From contig JAUICN010000002.1 in assembly GCA_030427835.1 (NCBI GenBank), positions 310,001-374,000 of the forward strand: a stretch of 64,000 bases of DNA, in the 5' to 3' direction. Every line of letters begins with the position of its first letter. Positions within the stretch are counted from its first letter, which is position 1. Source of the DNA: Polyangia bacterium (lineage in GTDB: Bacteria > Myxococcota_A > Polyangia > Polyangiales > JAUICN01). Below are positions 25,221-34,090 of the stretch, in pieces. The notes beneath the pieces are model-generated. The model saw nothing but the letters and a program-made list of their open reading frames with translations, did no database searches and was not told the origin of the DNA. The position numbers were made by a program, and so were the translations under genes.

Positions 25221-25808
25221 CTAGTACTCGCCGAACAGATCCTGGATGCGCACCTCGAGGGAGGTGGCTACCTTGTACAGGGAGCTGATGGACGCGCTGG
25301 ATTCGGCACGTTCGATTTGGCTAAGTAGGGATACGCTGAGACCGGTTCGGCGGGCCATTTGCTTGAGCGTGAGGGTGCGATCCTTGCGGAGATTACGAAT
25401 GGTTTCGCCGATGACGCGGTGGAGGTTTTCTTCGGGGGTGCGTAGCAGTCCCTTTTTCCGCATGACCCGGTTGACGACCTCGCGGAACTCCTCAGGATTG
25501 AAGGGTTTCTTTAGGTAGTCCACGGCGTCGAGCTTCATGGACTGCACGGCCGTCTCAAACGAGGGATAGCCGGTGAAAATTACGACGGCCACATCCGTGT
25601 CGATGCGGCGAACTCGTTGTAGGAGTTCCAGGCCGTCGATCTGGGGCATCATGAGATCCAATACGACGAGGTGGTAGCCACCCACCTTGACCTCCTGTTC
25701 GGCACCCTGGGGATCGGTTAGGGTTTTGACTTGAAAGCCGTCCTTTGCGAGGAACGTTTCCATGTACTCACAGATGGCCTGATCGTCGTCGACCACCAGT
25801 ACCCTCAT
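25221..25808 (-). CDS. Response regulator with an XRE-type helix-turn-helix
   Basis: A 195-residue regulator. The receiver domain (1-115) starts MRVLVVDDDQ, with phosphoacceptor Asp51 in VVLDLMMP and the conserved Lys in DYLKKPFNP. The C-terminal 70 residues are a cro/C1-type HTH (RKDRTLTLKQMARRTGLSVSLLSQIERAESSASISSLYKVATSL). This replaces the usual OmpR/NarL/Fis output domain. The start ATG at 25808 has a GGGAG-type ribosome binding site. It lies 84 bp upstream of the Fe-S oxidoreductase on the same strand and could control it. No sensor kinase is nearby. Confidence 0.9.
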   Translation of the reverse strand: MRVLVVDDDQAICEYMETFLAKDGFQVKTLTDPQGAEQEVKVGGYHLVVLDLMMPQIDGLELLQRVRRIDTDVAVVIFTGYPSFETAVQSMKLDAVDYLKKPFNPEEFREVVNRVMRKKGLLRTPEENLHRVIGETIRNLRKDRTLTLKQMARRTGLSVSLLSQIERAESSASISSLYKVATSLEVRIQDLFGEY

Positions 25809-25918
25809 CGGCGTTACTCCCTTCATCTGTGCCTCCATTTGCTCCCCCTCGTTTACCTGTTTGTTTATCTGTTTTGCTGGCTGTGTTGCTTGATTGTGGC
25901 CAACAGTGTCCTGCGGCC

Positions 25919-25994
<76 letters not shown>

Positions 25995-26032
25995 ATCCCA
26001 GAACCCAATTTTTTGAGTTCCAGTGTCGGCGG

Positions 26033-26061
26033 AAGCTAGTGGCAGGGACATGGAGTGTCAA
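26033..26061 (-). promoter_or_regulatory. Candidate sigma70 promoter of the tRNA-Pro gene
   Basis: On the minus strand TTGACA (26056-26061) is followed by 17 nt and TAGCTT (26033-26038). It is 38 bp upstream of the tRNA 5' end. The -35 is a perfect consensus and spacing is ideal; the -10 is a weak match. Confidence 0.45.
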
Positions 26062-26258
26062 ACCCTGAGATCCAAGTTCTTCAGTCTCATCAAACTTGTT
26101 TGGCTTTGGGAGTTGGATAGCTAGGGACCGAAACGGATTTTCAAACCGCTCCACGGATCGGTGTCGGATCGTACTAGTACGTTTGAAATGATTGATTAAT
26201 TTTCGAACCTGGGTCGTTTTTTTACGTGGATAGGTGCGTGTTCTTTTAGGGCAGGACG

Positions 26259-27692
26259 CTAGGATATGGGGTTGTTCCAGCCGAAGAGTTGGTAGATGTC
26301 GCAGTCCTCGAGCCAGGGGCCGATACGGTGGGCGCCGTCTGGGTCCCGTTCTACAGGAGCAGAACAATCCGTTGTTGCTGTACTCGCGTTGGATTGGGGA
26401 TTGATGCGTTGGAATTGGGGGCACTGGGCTTCGAAGGCCTGGGCGACCTGAAGGCCTTCTTCCTGGGTGGGTGAGCACACGCTGTACCAAAGGGTGCCGC
26501 CGGGGCGGACGAGTTGGGCGGCTCGGGCGAGGATTGCGGTTTGGATTTTTCCCATTCGCCTTGGATCTTCTTTTTCAACGCGTAGGAGAATTTCGGGGCG
26601 CCGGTGAACCGTACCCAGGCCGGTACAGGGGACGTCGGCAAAGACCACGTCGAAGTCCTGGGGGACGTTTGCGGTCCCCACGGTGAGGTCCACGGCAAGG
26701 CATTGGAGATTGGCGGTGTTGAGGTGAATGCGTTCCGCCGCGGGAACCATCTTATCCAGGGAACGGTCGTCGATGTCGATGGCCACGACTTTGCTCCCGG
26801 TGTTTTCGAGGCGTTCCAGGAAGTAGAGTGTCTTTCCTCCGTGCCCCGCGCAGAGGTCGGCTACCTTCTCTCCAGGTTTCAGGGGAACGAGGCCGGTGAC
26901 GAGCTGCGCGCCCAGTTCCTGTAGGGAAAAATCCCCCTCCTGGTACGGCCCAAGATCACGGGGATTGCCCAGGCTCTTGGCCAGGATAGCGTGGGGCAGG
27001 AGCTGCGATGGCTGAAGAGTCGCCTTGGGCCGCTGGGCCGACAGGGCCTGGATGACCCTGTCCCGTGTGGTCCGGTGGCGGTGAATGCGGATGCCCATGG
27101 GAGGAGGTCCGGTTTCTGTTTGGTGGGCTCGACCGGTAAGGAAGGTCTCCGCGCGCTCGTCTCCTAGGGATTCCCGCAGGTTTCGTGCAAGCCACTCGGG
27201 AACGCTGAGGCGGTGACGGTCGCAGGGAAGGTCATCGGCGTTTTCAGCGACCCTTCGGAGAATGGCGTTGCAGACCCGCGCAAGGGATTGGCCCCGTTTC
27301 ATCCGTACGATATCCACTGAGGTATGGACCACGCCATGGGGCGGTTTGCGTTTGAGTCCAATGAGTTCGTAGGTCGCGCTGCGAAGCACGGCCTTAAGCC
27401 AGCTGTCCAGTTGCTCTGGGGGCTGCCGAAGGAAACGGCCGTAGGCGGCGTCGATTTGGGGCAGGGCCCGGAGGGTCCCGTAGACCAGCTCCGTGGATAG
27501 GCCGGAGTCCCGGGTGTCCAGGTTGGCGCGGCGAAGTTCCGCGTCCAGGGCTCGGGACGCAAAGGCGCCCTGATCGTCCACGCGGTGCAGTACGTGGGCC
27601 GCCACCCCCCGGGCGCCGTCAAGTACGGGTTCAGCCACGGCCGGGCCCCCGGGTAGGGGTGAAACAACTCTTTCGGCGGAAGGAAGTCCCAT
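26259..27692 (-). CDS. rsmB: 16S rRNA (cytosine-967-C5)-methyltransferase RsmB
   Basis: Methylates C967 of 16S rRNA. The N-terminal NusB-like helical domain (about residues 25-165: ALDAELRRANLDTRDSGLSTELVYGTLRALPQIDA) precedes the SAM-dependent methyltransferase domain: VADLCAGHGGKTLYFLE for SAM binding, VVAIDID, then DVPCTGLGTVHRRPE with motif IV Cys and WYSVCSPTQEEG with motif VI Cys. The product is 477 residues, longer than E. coli RsmB (429). Its start codon is 23 bp from the divergent receiver gene. No fmt gene is adjacent. Confidence 0.92.
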   Translation of the reverse strand: MGLPSAERVVSPLPGGPAVAEPVLDGARGVAAHVLHRVDDQGAFASRALDAELRRANLDTRDSGLSTELVYGTLRALPQIDAAYGRFLRQPPEQLDSWLKAVLRSATYELIGLKRKPPHGVVHTSVDIVRMKRGQSLARVCNAILRRVAENADDLPCDRHRLSVPEWLARNLRESLGDERAETFLTGRAHQTETGPPPMGIRIHRHRTTRDRVIQALSAQRPKATLQPSQLLPHAILAKSLGNPRDLGPYQEGDFSLQELGAQLVTGLVPLKPGEKVADLCAGHGGKTLYFLERLENTGSKVVAIDIDDRSLDKMVPAAERIHLNTANLQCLAVDLTVGTANVPQDFDVVFADVPCTGLGTVHRRPEILLRVEKEDPRRMGKIQTAILARAAQLVRPGGTLWYSVCSPTQEEGLQVAQAFEAQCPQFQRINPQSNASTATTDCSAPVERDPDGAHRIGPWLEDCDIYQLFGWNNPIS

Positions 27693-27715
27693 GGTAGGCT
27701 GAGCATTGAATTTTC

Positions 27716-28582
27716 ATGAGCTCCGTGGTTCTACTCGCAGAAGCTGATCCCTTCGACCTGAAACTCCTTGAAGAGGTGTGTGAGAACGCCGGCTATGAGG
27801 TGATCACTGCGTCCAATGGGGAGGAGATCCTTGATATTATCGCCCGGGACCGCCCGGATCTCGTGGTGATGGACATTGCGGTACCGGTCATGGACGGGCT
27901 GAAGGTGTTGCGGATCCTGAAGGAGGATCACGACCTTTCCCGGATCCCGGTGGTGATGGCGGCGCCAGTGGATGATGACGAGTTGCGCGCGAAGGGCATT
28001 GAACTGGGCGCCCAGGATTACATTACCAAGCCCTACCGTGTGTTTGAGGTGCAGCAGCGCATTCGCAACCTAATCCGGGTGCGTAGCGCCGAGAATGAGG
28101 CCGCCCGTGCCCGGGCCTTGGTGCGCAATGCGGACGTCATCGACCCGGAGACAAAGGCGGGCACGGAGCTGCAGCTGCATATCAGTTTGGACTATGAACT
28201 AACCCGCGCCGCTCGCTACAAGCACAATCTTTCCTGTGTGTTGGTGAAGTTGAAGAACGCGGGGGCCATTCAAATGGCGACGGACCCGGTGACCCGTGCT
28301 GAGATATTTGGCAAGGTCGGGGACGTATTGAGATCCTGTATTCGGGGTATCGACCACATGTTTCGCTCTGGCTCCACCGAGTTTGCGCTGTTGTTGCCGG
28401 AAACCGACAAGGAAGGCACTGCAGTTGTGGCCGGGCGTATTCAGGAACGCTTGGATGCGCACGAAATTAGCCATTCGGAGGAACACCCCAAGCCCATTGT
28501 GAGCGTGGGGGTGGCTAGTTACCCCGAAGACGGGACGGCCGCCGATCAGAGCTTGTTACAAAAAGCGCGCGATCAACTTTAG
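27716..28582 (+). CDS. Receiver protein with degenerate GGDEF domain
   Basis: A 288-residue protein. The receiver (residues 4-120) has phosphoacceptor Asp53 in LVVMDIAVPVMDG and Lys105 in DYITKPYR. The C-terminal half has diguanylate-cyclase fold features (YELTRAARYKHNLSCVLVKLKN, VSVGVASYPEDG) but the active-site motif reads GSTEF (219-223) instead of GGDEF, so catalysis is doubtful. The protein may act as a phosphorylation-controlled binding partner. The last 27 bp overlap the 3' end of the convergent kinase gene. Confidence 0.85.
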   Translation: MSSVVLLAEADPFDLKLLEEVCENAGYEVITASNGEEILDIIARDRPDLVVMDIAVPVMDGLKVLRILKEDHDLSRIPVVMAAPVDDDELRAKGIELGAQDYITKPYRVFEVQQRIRNLIRVRSAENEAARARALVRNADVIDPETKAGTELQLHISLDYELTRAARYKHNLSCVLVKLKNAGAIQMATDPVTRAEIFGKVGDVLRSCIRGIDHMFRSGSTEFALLLPETDKEGTAVVAGRIQERLDAHEISHSEEHPKPIVSVGVASYPEDGTAADQSLLQKARDQL

Positions 28583-29881
28583 TGCGGCGAAAACGGCGCC
28601 CGCCGTGAGCAATGTAATGCCTGTGCCCAGTAGGATTGTACCCAGTAGGTTGGTGCGGGGCCGGATTGTGCGGTTCTGGGTGGAGCGCCGGACGGTCTGA
28701 AGATCCAAGGGGATGGATGGATCGTTGGGCCGTTGGGGTTTGGACGCAACGGTTGCGGGCAGTGCATTTCGTTGGGGTGCGGGTGACCCCTGTTCTGGTC
28801 GTGTTGGTTTGCTCTCGGGCCGTGGCTGTTCTTGGGTGGCCTGAAAGGGGAGGCTATCGAAGGTGGCTTGGGCCTGGGTTGAGGCGGGTTGCACTGTGGG
28901 TTGTACGGTGTGTTGCGCTGGGTGTTCCGAGGGGTGGGGTACGGTGCCCATGGGTCCAGTTCGTGCGGGTTCTTGGTTCCTATTGTGAGCCTGCGTTGGG
29001 GCGGGTAGGAGTTGTTGCAGGGACCGCTTGAGTAGGCTGGCGCTTTTGGGGCGAACGTCGGGGATGCGGGCCATGGCGGTGAGTACGAGATCCACAAGTG
29101 GCTGGGGTAGGTCTGGGCGGTGCTGGTGTAGAGGTTCTACCTGGCCGCTAAGAATGGAAGCCAGTGCATCGGTTGCGGTTCTTCCCGTGAAGGGGGGTGT
29201 TCCTGCAAGCATTTCGTAGAGCACGATGCCAACGGCGTAGACGTCTGTTTGTGGGGTTACCTGGGTGTCGTCCTGCAGTTGTTCCGGGGCCATGTAGCGT
29301 GGGGTGCCGAGGAACTGGCCGGTGTGGGTAAGGCGTTCTCGATCGAAAGCCTTGGCAATGCCGAAGTCGAGCAGTTTGAGCAGGGGCGTGGGGTGCTCAT
29401 GCTCCTGGGAGTTCTGTGGTGGAACGATGAAGATATTCTCGGGTTTTAGGTCGCGGTGGATCACGCCTGCTTCGTGGGCCGCCTGCAGGCCATTGCAAAT
29501 CGCGATGCCGAATCCCAGAGCGGTGTGCAGCGGCAAAGGCCCAGTTTCACTCAGGTACTCGCGTAGGGTTTTGCCCTCCAGGTGTTCCATGACCACGAAG
29601 ACGCGCCCGTCGTCGAGCTCACCGTAGGTTTCGGTGCGTACCAGGTTGGGGTGGCTTAGGTGTTGGAGCAGGGCGCCTTCCCTACGCAACCGTTCTGCGG
29701 CGTGATGGGCGTTGACGAGGGAGGATTTAAGGACTTTGGCGGCCTTGGTGGCCTGTTGAGGATTTGTGCGTTCCAATGCCAAGTCGGTGACCTGGTAGAC
29801 CGTGGCCATGCCACCCGTGCCGAGTACACTTTGCACACGAAAACGACCGGCGAGGATTTCGCCCTTGGATAGGGTTTTCAT
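28556..29881 (-). CDS. Serine/threonine protein kinase with C-terminal membrane anchor
   Basis: A 441-residue Hanks-type kinase. GTGGMATVY at 21-29 is the Gly loop, with Lys49 likely the ATP lysine. The catalytic loop is IHRDLKPEN with Asp144, the metal motif LLDFG at 170-174, then GTPRYMAPEQ. After the kinase domain (about residue 290) comes a Pro/Gln/Thr-rich linker. A single membrane segment near the C terminus (NLLGTILLGTGITLLTAGAVFA) leaves almost no periplasmic part, so the kinase does not sense through a PASTA domain. I start at ATG 29881; upstream residues look non-coding. It may serve FHA proteins such as the 16.7-kb activator (inference). Confidence 0.92.
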   Translation of the reverse strand: MKTLSKGEILAGRFRVQSVLGTGGMATVYQVTDLALERTNPQQATKAAKVLKSSLVNAHHAAERLRREGALLQHLSHPNLVRTETYGELDDGRVFVVMEHLEGKTLREYLSETGPLPLHTALGFGIAICNGLQAAHEAGVIHRDLKPENIFIVPPQNSQEHEHPTPLLKLLDFGIAKAFDRERLTHTGQFLGTPRYMAPEQLQDDTQVTPQTDVYAVGIVLYEMLAGTPPFTGRTATDALASILSGQVEPLHQHRPDLPQPLVDLVLTAMARIPDVRPKSASLLKRSLQQLLPAPTQAHNRNQEPARTGPMGTVPHPSEHPAQHTVQPTVQPASTQAQATFDSLPFQATQEQPRPESKPTRPEQGSPAPQRNALPATVASKPQRPNDPSIPLDLQTVRRSTQNRTIRPRTNLLGTILLGTGITLLTAGAVFAALKLIARFL

Positions 29882-29906
29882 GGATGGGTCTAAATTCCAA
29901 CGTGGT

Positions 29907-31274
29907 CTAGGGTTCGGTGGGGCGCCCACGTAGGAAGGGTTGCAATGGCCCGAGGGGATCCATGATCTGGCCGTCCACGTGGAACTCAAGGTGGAGGTGG
30001 GCCGCAGAGCTGCGCATTCCGGTGCGGCCTACGGTTCCCAATTGTTGGCCAAGGGCCAGGCGGGTGCCGCGGGAGACATGAACCTCTTGCAGGTGCATGT
30101 AGCAGGTACGAAAGGTAACGGGTTCGTGCGTGTCTGTTTCGGTGGTCTGTTGTGGTTGGGTTTCGAGGGTGGCGTGGCGCACGCACACGAAACGCCCTCC
30201 GGCTCCCAGGCTTCGCCGCGGAACGGTGTTGTATTCGCTGGGCTCAAGGGGTTTTCGGTGTTTGGGTCCGGGAAGGTCGACACCGGCGAAAATCACGGTT
30301 CCGTTGGCCATGGCGCGTACGGGTTCACCCGGCATGGATTCCAGATCGAGGCCGCGATGCCTGCGGGCACCGTGCTCCCTTTCGGTGCCGAGGCCACTGC
30401 TGGGTACGCGTGGTGCGCCATCCAGTGGTGCGCCCAGCATGACCCCCCGAAATGGGTAGGGGGGCACAGAAGCATGGGCACCGTAGTATTGGAGCAGCCG
30501 CCGGCGATCGGTGAATAGGCGGTCCTCCTGCCGGGCGCTTCGTACGCGGTCGCCCCAGATGTAGTGGGAAACGGCGTGCCGGTGGGGTTGTTGGGTGTAG
30601 TGCTGGTCCACTTCCTCGTGTTGGTGGTTCCAGCTGGAGAGGAAGGCGGCGGCAAAGTAGAGGCTCTCCTGGGTGCGTTCAATGCGTGCGGGGCCAAATA
30701 TGAAGGGCGTGATGGGTAGTTGGGTTTTGGACCAGGCGCTGTTTTCTTTGATGTAGTAGTGGTAGGCGCCGCCCTTGATGGAGGTGCGGTACATGGCGGG
30801 CTCGAGGCCCATGGGGCCCACACCACCGTAGAGATGTTGGGGGGTATTGGGTCGGCAGCCCCCCAGCGTCTGGCGGTAGAGTAGGGCGCCCAGGAGAAAC
30901 GGATCGGTGTCGAACTGTTTTCCGTAGGTGATCATCCAGTCCGCGTAGCGGTGCGCACGTTGTGGCCCCATGCCCTGGCAAAGTTGCCGAAGTGCGGTGG
31001 ACATGCGCTCGATGTCAACGGTCTGGGGGCTGTGGGGTTCCTGGGGCCATTCGGTGGGGGTCACCCGCACGGCAGCCACATGGTTGGGCTGGAGCCCTAT
31101 TCGCCTGCGGGTCCGCCAGGGGGTGCGCGTGGTTGGGTGGGTTTGTTGGGATGGGGTTGCGGCTGTTTCCGCGGTGATGTGGGTTTGGGTGCCGGTATCT
31201 GCCCTGACCCGTTGGAACATCAGGAGGCTCGGCACGAGTAGGCATAGAAAGGCCAGGGTGGGTTTCAGGGTCAC
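29907..31274 (-). CDS. Exported M23 (LytM-type) peptidase
   Basis: A 455-residue protein with a signal peptide (MTLKPTLAFLCLLVPSLLMFQRVRA). The middle (about 95-260) is a helical region like a lytic transglycosylase (PFLLGALLYRQTLGGCRPNTPQHLYGGVGPMGLEPAMY), with no obvious catalytic Glu in my reading. The M23 domain covers the last 150 residues: HRGLDLESMPGEPVRAMANGTV contains HxxxD, and HLHLEFHVDGQIMDP contains HxH; both zinc motifs are intact. It likely cuts peptidoglycan cross-links in the periplasm or at the surface. The start is GTG. It is 25 bp upstream of the kinase gene, suggesting co-transcription. Confidence 0.88.
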   Translation of the reverse strand: MTLKPTLAFLCLLVPSLLMFQRVRADTGTQTHITAETAATPSQQTHPTTRTPWRTRRRIGLQPNHVAAVRVTPTEWPQEPHSPQTVDIERMSTALRQLCQGMGPQRAHRYADWMITYGKQFDTDPFLLGALLYRQTLGGCRPNTPQHLYGGVGPMGLEPAMYRTSIKGGAYHYYIKENSAWSKTQLPITPFIFGPARIERTQESLYFAAAFLSSWNHQHEEVDQHYTQQPHRHAVSHYIWGDRVRSARQEDRLFTDRRRLLQYYGAHASVPPYPFRGVMLGAPLDGAPRVPSSGLGTEREHGARRHRGLDLESMPGEPVRAMANGTVIFAGVDLPGPKHRKPLEPSEYNTVPRRSLGAGGRFVCVRHATLETQPQQTTETDTHEPVTFRTCYMHLQEVHVSRGTRLALGQQLGTVGRTGMRSSAAHLHLEFHVDGQIMDPLGPLQPFLRGRPTEP

Positions 31275-31321
31275 GTACTAAGACTAGCTCCCGGTAGCCC
31301 TACGCCCAAGGAACCGTACCC

Positions 31322-31374
31322 GGTCGCTGTGTGCCCAGTCGCCGTGCCCAGTCGCTGTGCCCAGTCGCCGTGTC
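31322..31374. repeat. 13-bp tandem repeat, intergenic
   Basis: Four near-identical units of CAGTCGCYGTGCC, the first being 14 bp and diverged, lie in the divergent interval between the M23 peptidase and the DUF2849 gene. Confidence 0.8.
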
Positions 31375-31509
31375 CAGCAACAGGGTGCTGTTCACCCAGG
31401 GTTTGCGCTGTGGCCGGTACTGCACTAGAGTAACCGGTATTCCCGATGGGTTATTTGCTTCTGGTTTTTTGGAGCGTAGTTGCCATCGGGAGACTAAGGT
31501 CGGCGGCCC

Positions 31510-31821
31510 ATGTCAGGTGAAAAGTTCCAGGTGATTACAGCAAACCGAACCGATGACGGGTACGTGGTGTACCTGGCTGCCGATCGGTCCTGGACCACTT
31601 CGTTTCAGGATGCCCTTGTTTTTGACAGCGGAGCTACGGATTCTGGTGAATCCCTAGATGGGTTACTGGCGTGGGCTGGTTTGCAGCAGCGGGATGTCTG
31701 CGACCCGTATTTCTTTGCGGTGGAACGGGGCGACGATGGGGCTCTCGGTACCCTGAGCGCCCGGGAACGAATTCGTGCGGCTGGCCCTGAAGCCACGCTG
31801 CGCGTGTGGGGCTACGCCTAG
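31510..31821 (+). CDS. DUF2849 family protein of sulfite assimilation
   Basis: A 103-residue soluble protein. GYVVYLAADRSWTTSFQDALVF and DPYFFAVER match DUF2849 proteins, which are encoded immediately upstream of the sulfite reductase gene in many alphaproteobacteria. Their exact role is unknown. It lies 15 bp upstream of cysI on the same strand. Confidence 0.85.
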   Translation: MSGEKFQVITANRTDDGYVVYLAADRSWTTSFQDALVFDSGATDSGESLDGLLAWAGLQQRDVCDPYFFAVERGDDGALGTLSARERIRAAGPEATLRVWGYA

Positions 31822-31836
31822 GTTAGGAATCGACGG

Positions 31837-33510
31837 ATGTACCAATACAACGAGTTTGATCAGAAGATTGTTCGGCAGCGTGCGGCGCAGTTTGGGGATC
31901 AGGTACGCCGTAGGCTTTCGGGAGAGGTGACGGAGAACGAGTTCAAGCCCCTGCGCTTGCAGAATGGTCTCTACATGCAGTTGCACGCGTACATGTTGCG
32001 GGTTGCGATTCCCTATGGGCTGCTTTCCTCGGCACAACTGCGTAAGCTCGCGCACATCGCGCGGACCTACGACAGGGATTACGCCCACTTCACCACGCGG
32101 CAGAACATTCAGTACAACTGGCCCAAGCTGCAAGACGTGCCGAAAATTCTGGAGGAACTGGCCGAGGTGGAGATGCATGCCATTCAGACCAGTGGCAACT
32201 GCATTCGAAACATCACTTCCGATCCGTTTGCGGGCGTGGCCAGGGACGAGATCGAGGACCCGCGGCCCTATTGCGAATTGCTGCGGCAGTGGTCCACCTT
32301 TCACCCGGAGTTCGCGTACCTTCCACGTAAGTTTAAATTTGCTGTGACCGGTGCGGAGGAAGACCGGGCTGCGATTCAGGTGCACGACATTGGCATTCGG
32401 CTTGTGCGCGGCGAAGACGGAACGGTGGGTTTGGCCTTCTACGTGGGTGGCGGCCTTGGGCGAACACCTTTTGTGGCTCCCTGCATCCAACCGTTTGTGC
32501 CGAAGGCGCACCTGCTGACCTATTCTGAAGCCATTTTGCGGGTCTACAATCGATTGGGGCGTCGCGACAACATGTACAAGGCCCGCATTAAGATCCTGGT
32601 GAAATCCATGGGTGCCGAGGCCTTTGCACACGCCGTGGAAGAAGAGTGGCAGTACATCAAGGATGGGCCGTTGCAGTTGCGCGAGCAGGATATTGCGCGT
32701 GTGAAGAGCTACTTCCAGGAACCGGAGTACCCGGTGTTCCAGGGAACGGCGCCGACGGTGGAGTCTTTGATGCTCTCCAAGGAGAAGCCTTCTGACCCTG
32801 CGTTTTCTGCGTGGGTGGACAACAACGTGGTGGGCCACCGCAAGCCGGGGTACGTGGCGGTGTCGCTTTCCATGAAAAGGGAAACCCTTCCCCCGGGTGA
32901 CGTGACCGACAACCACTTGGATGCCCTGGCAGATTTGGCAGATCGCTACAGCATGGGTGAGGCCGTGGTGACGCACCGACAGAACGTGGTGTTTCCCAAC
33001 GTGCAGGTGGCCCTGTTGCCTCCGCTTTGGGAGGAACTTACCCAACTAGGATTTGCGACCCCCAATCTTCAACGACTGACCGATGTGATTGCATGCCCTG
33101 GTTTGGACTTTTGCAACTTGGCGAACGCACGCTCCATCCCGGTGGCCATGCGAATCACCGAACGGTTCCAGGATTTGGAAAAACTCTACGAGTTGGGCCA
33201 GGTGACGTTGAACATCTCGGGTTGCATCAATGCTTGCGGGCACCACCACGTGGGCAATCTAGGTGTGCTTGGGATCGATAAGTTGGGTGTGGAGCACTAC
33301 CAGCTGATGTTGGGCGGCTCGTCGGCCAATGACGCGTCCATCGGAAAGATTCTGGGCAAGGCGTTTACGGAACACGAAATTGCGGATGCGGTTGAAAAAG
33401 CACTGCTTTGCTACATCGGGTTGCGTACCTCCCCCCAGGAGTCGTTTTTGGCGACCTACCGCCGGGTGGGTGCCCAACCGTTTAAGGATGCGGTCTATGG
33501 AGATCATTAG
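31837..33510 (+). CDS. cysI: Sulfite reductase haemoprotein subunit (nitrite/sulfite reductase family)
   Basis: A 557-residue sirohaem and 4Fe-4S protein that reduces sulfite to sulfide. The first half has HFTTRQNIQYNWPKL and SGNCIRNITSDP. The cluster ligands are visible as two Cys pairs: ACPGLDFCNL and NISGCINACGHHHVGNLG. No flavin domain is present, so electrons come from an unidentified partner. Position between DUF2849 and DUF934, with cysH downstream, indicates assimilatory sulfite reduction over nitrite reduction. The 3' end overlaps DUF934 by 14 bp. Confidence 0.93.
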   Translation: MYQYNEFDQKIVRQRAAQFGDQVRRRLSGEVTENEFKPLRLQNGLYMQLHAYMLRVAIPYGLLSSAQLRKLAHIARTYDRDYAHFTTRQNIQYNWPKLQDVPKILEELAEVEMHAIQTSGNCIRNITSDPFAGVARDEIEDPRPYCELLRQWSTFHPEFAYLPRKFKFAVTGAEEDRAAIQVHDIGIRLVRGEDGTVGLAFYVGGGLGRTPFVAPCIQPFVPKAHLLTYSEAILRVYNRLGRRDNMYKARIKILVKSMGAEAFAHAVEEEWQYIKDGPLQLREQDIARVKSYFQEPEYPVFQGTAPTVESLMLSKEKPSDPAFSAWVDNNVVGHRKPGYVAVSLSMKRETLPPGDVTDNHLDALADLADRYSMGEAVVTHRQNVVFPNVQVALLPPLWEELTQLGFATPNLQRLTDVIACPGLDFCNLANARSIPVAMRITERFQDLEKLYELGQVTLNISGCINACGHHHVGNLGVLGIDKLGVEHYQLMLGGSSANDASIGKILGKAFTEHEIADAVEKALLCYIGLRTSPQESFLATYRRVGAQPFKDAVYGDH

Positions 33511-34066
33511 AAAAGCAACACCTACCGATACCGTTCCCCGTTGGGAAGTGGTGCAAGAGGATTGTGTGCATGCGGAGGATTCCCAGGCTCTTGCCAGTTC
33601 TGGTCAGGTGACAGTGACGCTTGAACGTTGGCGGGCAGAGGCTGACGCCTTGAAGGCGCGGGGGCAGGTGGGTTTGCGCGTGCTGGGGGAGGTGGATCCT
33701 GGTGACTACGCAGATGTGCTGCCCCATGTGGATTTGGTGTGTATCCAGTTCCCAAAGTTTGCCGATGGACGCGGTTATTCTGCTGCACGCCTTTTGCGTG
33801 AGCGTTATGGTTTTACGGGTACGTTGCGCGCCCTGGGCGATGTGTTGCGGGATCAACTGAACTACATGGCTCGGTGTGGATTTGATTCCTTTGTCATGGC
33901 ACCGGGTAAGGATCCCCGGGCCAGCCTCTCTGCGTTTGAGGATTTTTCGGAGTCTTACCAACCTGCGGCTGACGAGGTGTTGCCGTTGTGGCGTCGTGCG
34001 TCCCTGCCTGGCTTTTCCTTGTCTGACTTTTCCAAGGTGGACGGCAACCGGGAAGGCGCGGCGTAG
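33497..34066 (+). CDS. DUF934 family protein of sulfite assimilation
   Basis: A 189-residue protein. The core VDLVCIQFPKFADGRGYSAARLLRERYGFTGTLRALGDVLRDQLNYMARCGFDSF is the defining part of DUF934, encoded next to cysI and cysH in proteobacteria. It is proposed to assist sulfite reductase, though its biochemical function is not established. ATG 33497 is inside the cysI 3' end, so translation is coupled. Confidence 0.9.
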   Translation: MEIIRKATPTDTVPRWEVVQEDCVHAEDSQALASSGQVTVTLERWRAEADALKARGQVGLRVLGEVDPGDYADVLPHVDLVCIQFPKFADGRGYSAARLLRERYGFTGTLRALGDVLRDQLNYMARCGFDSFVMAPGKDPRASLSAFEDFSESYQPAADEVLPLWRRASLPGFSLSDFSKVDGNREGAA

Positions 34067-34090
34067 ACCGTATCGTTTTTCGGGGGAACT

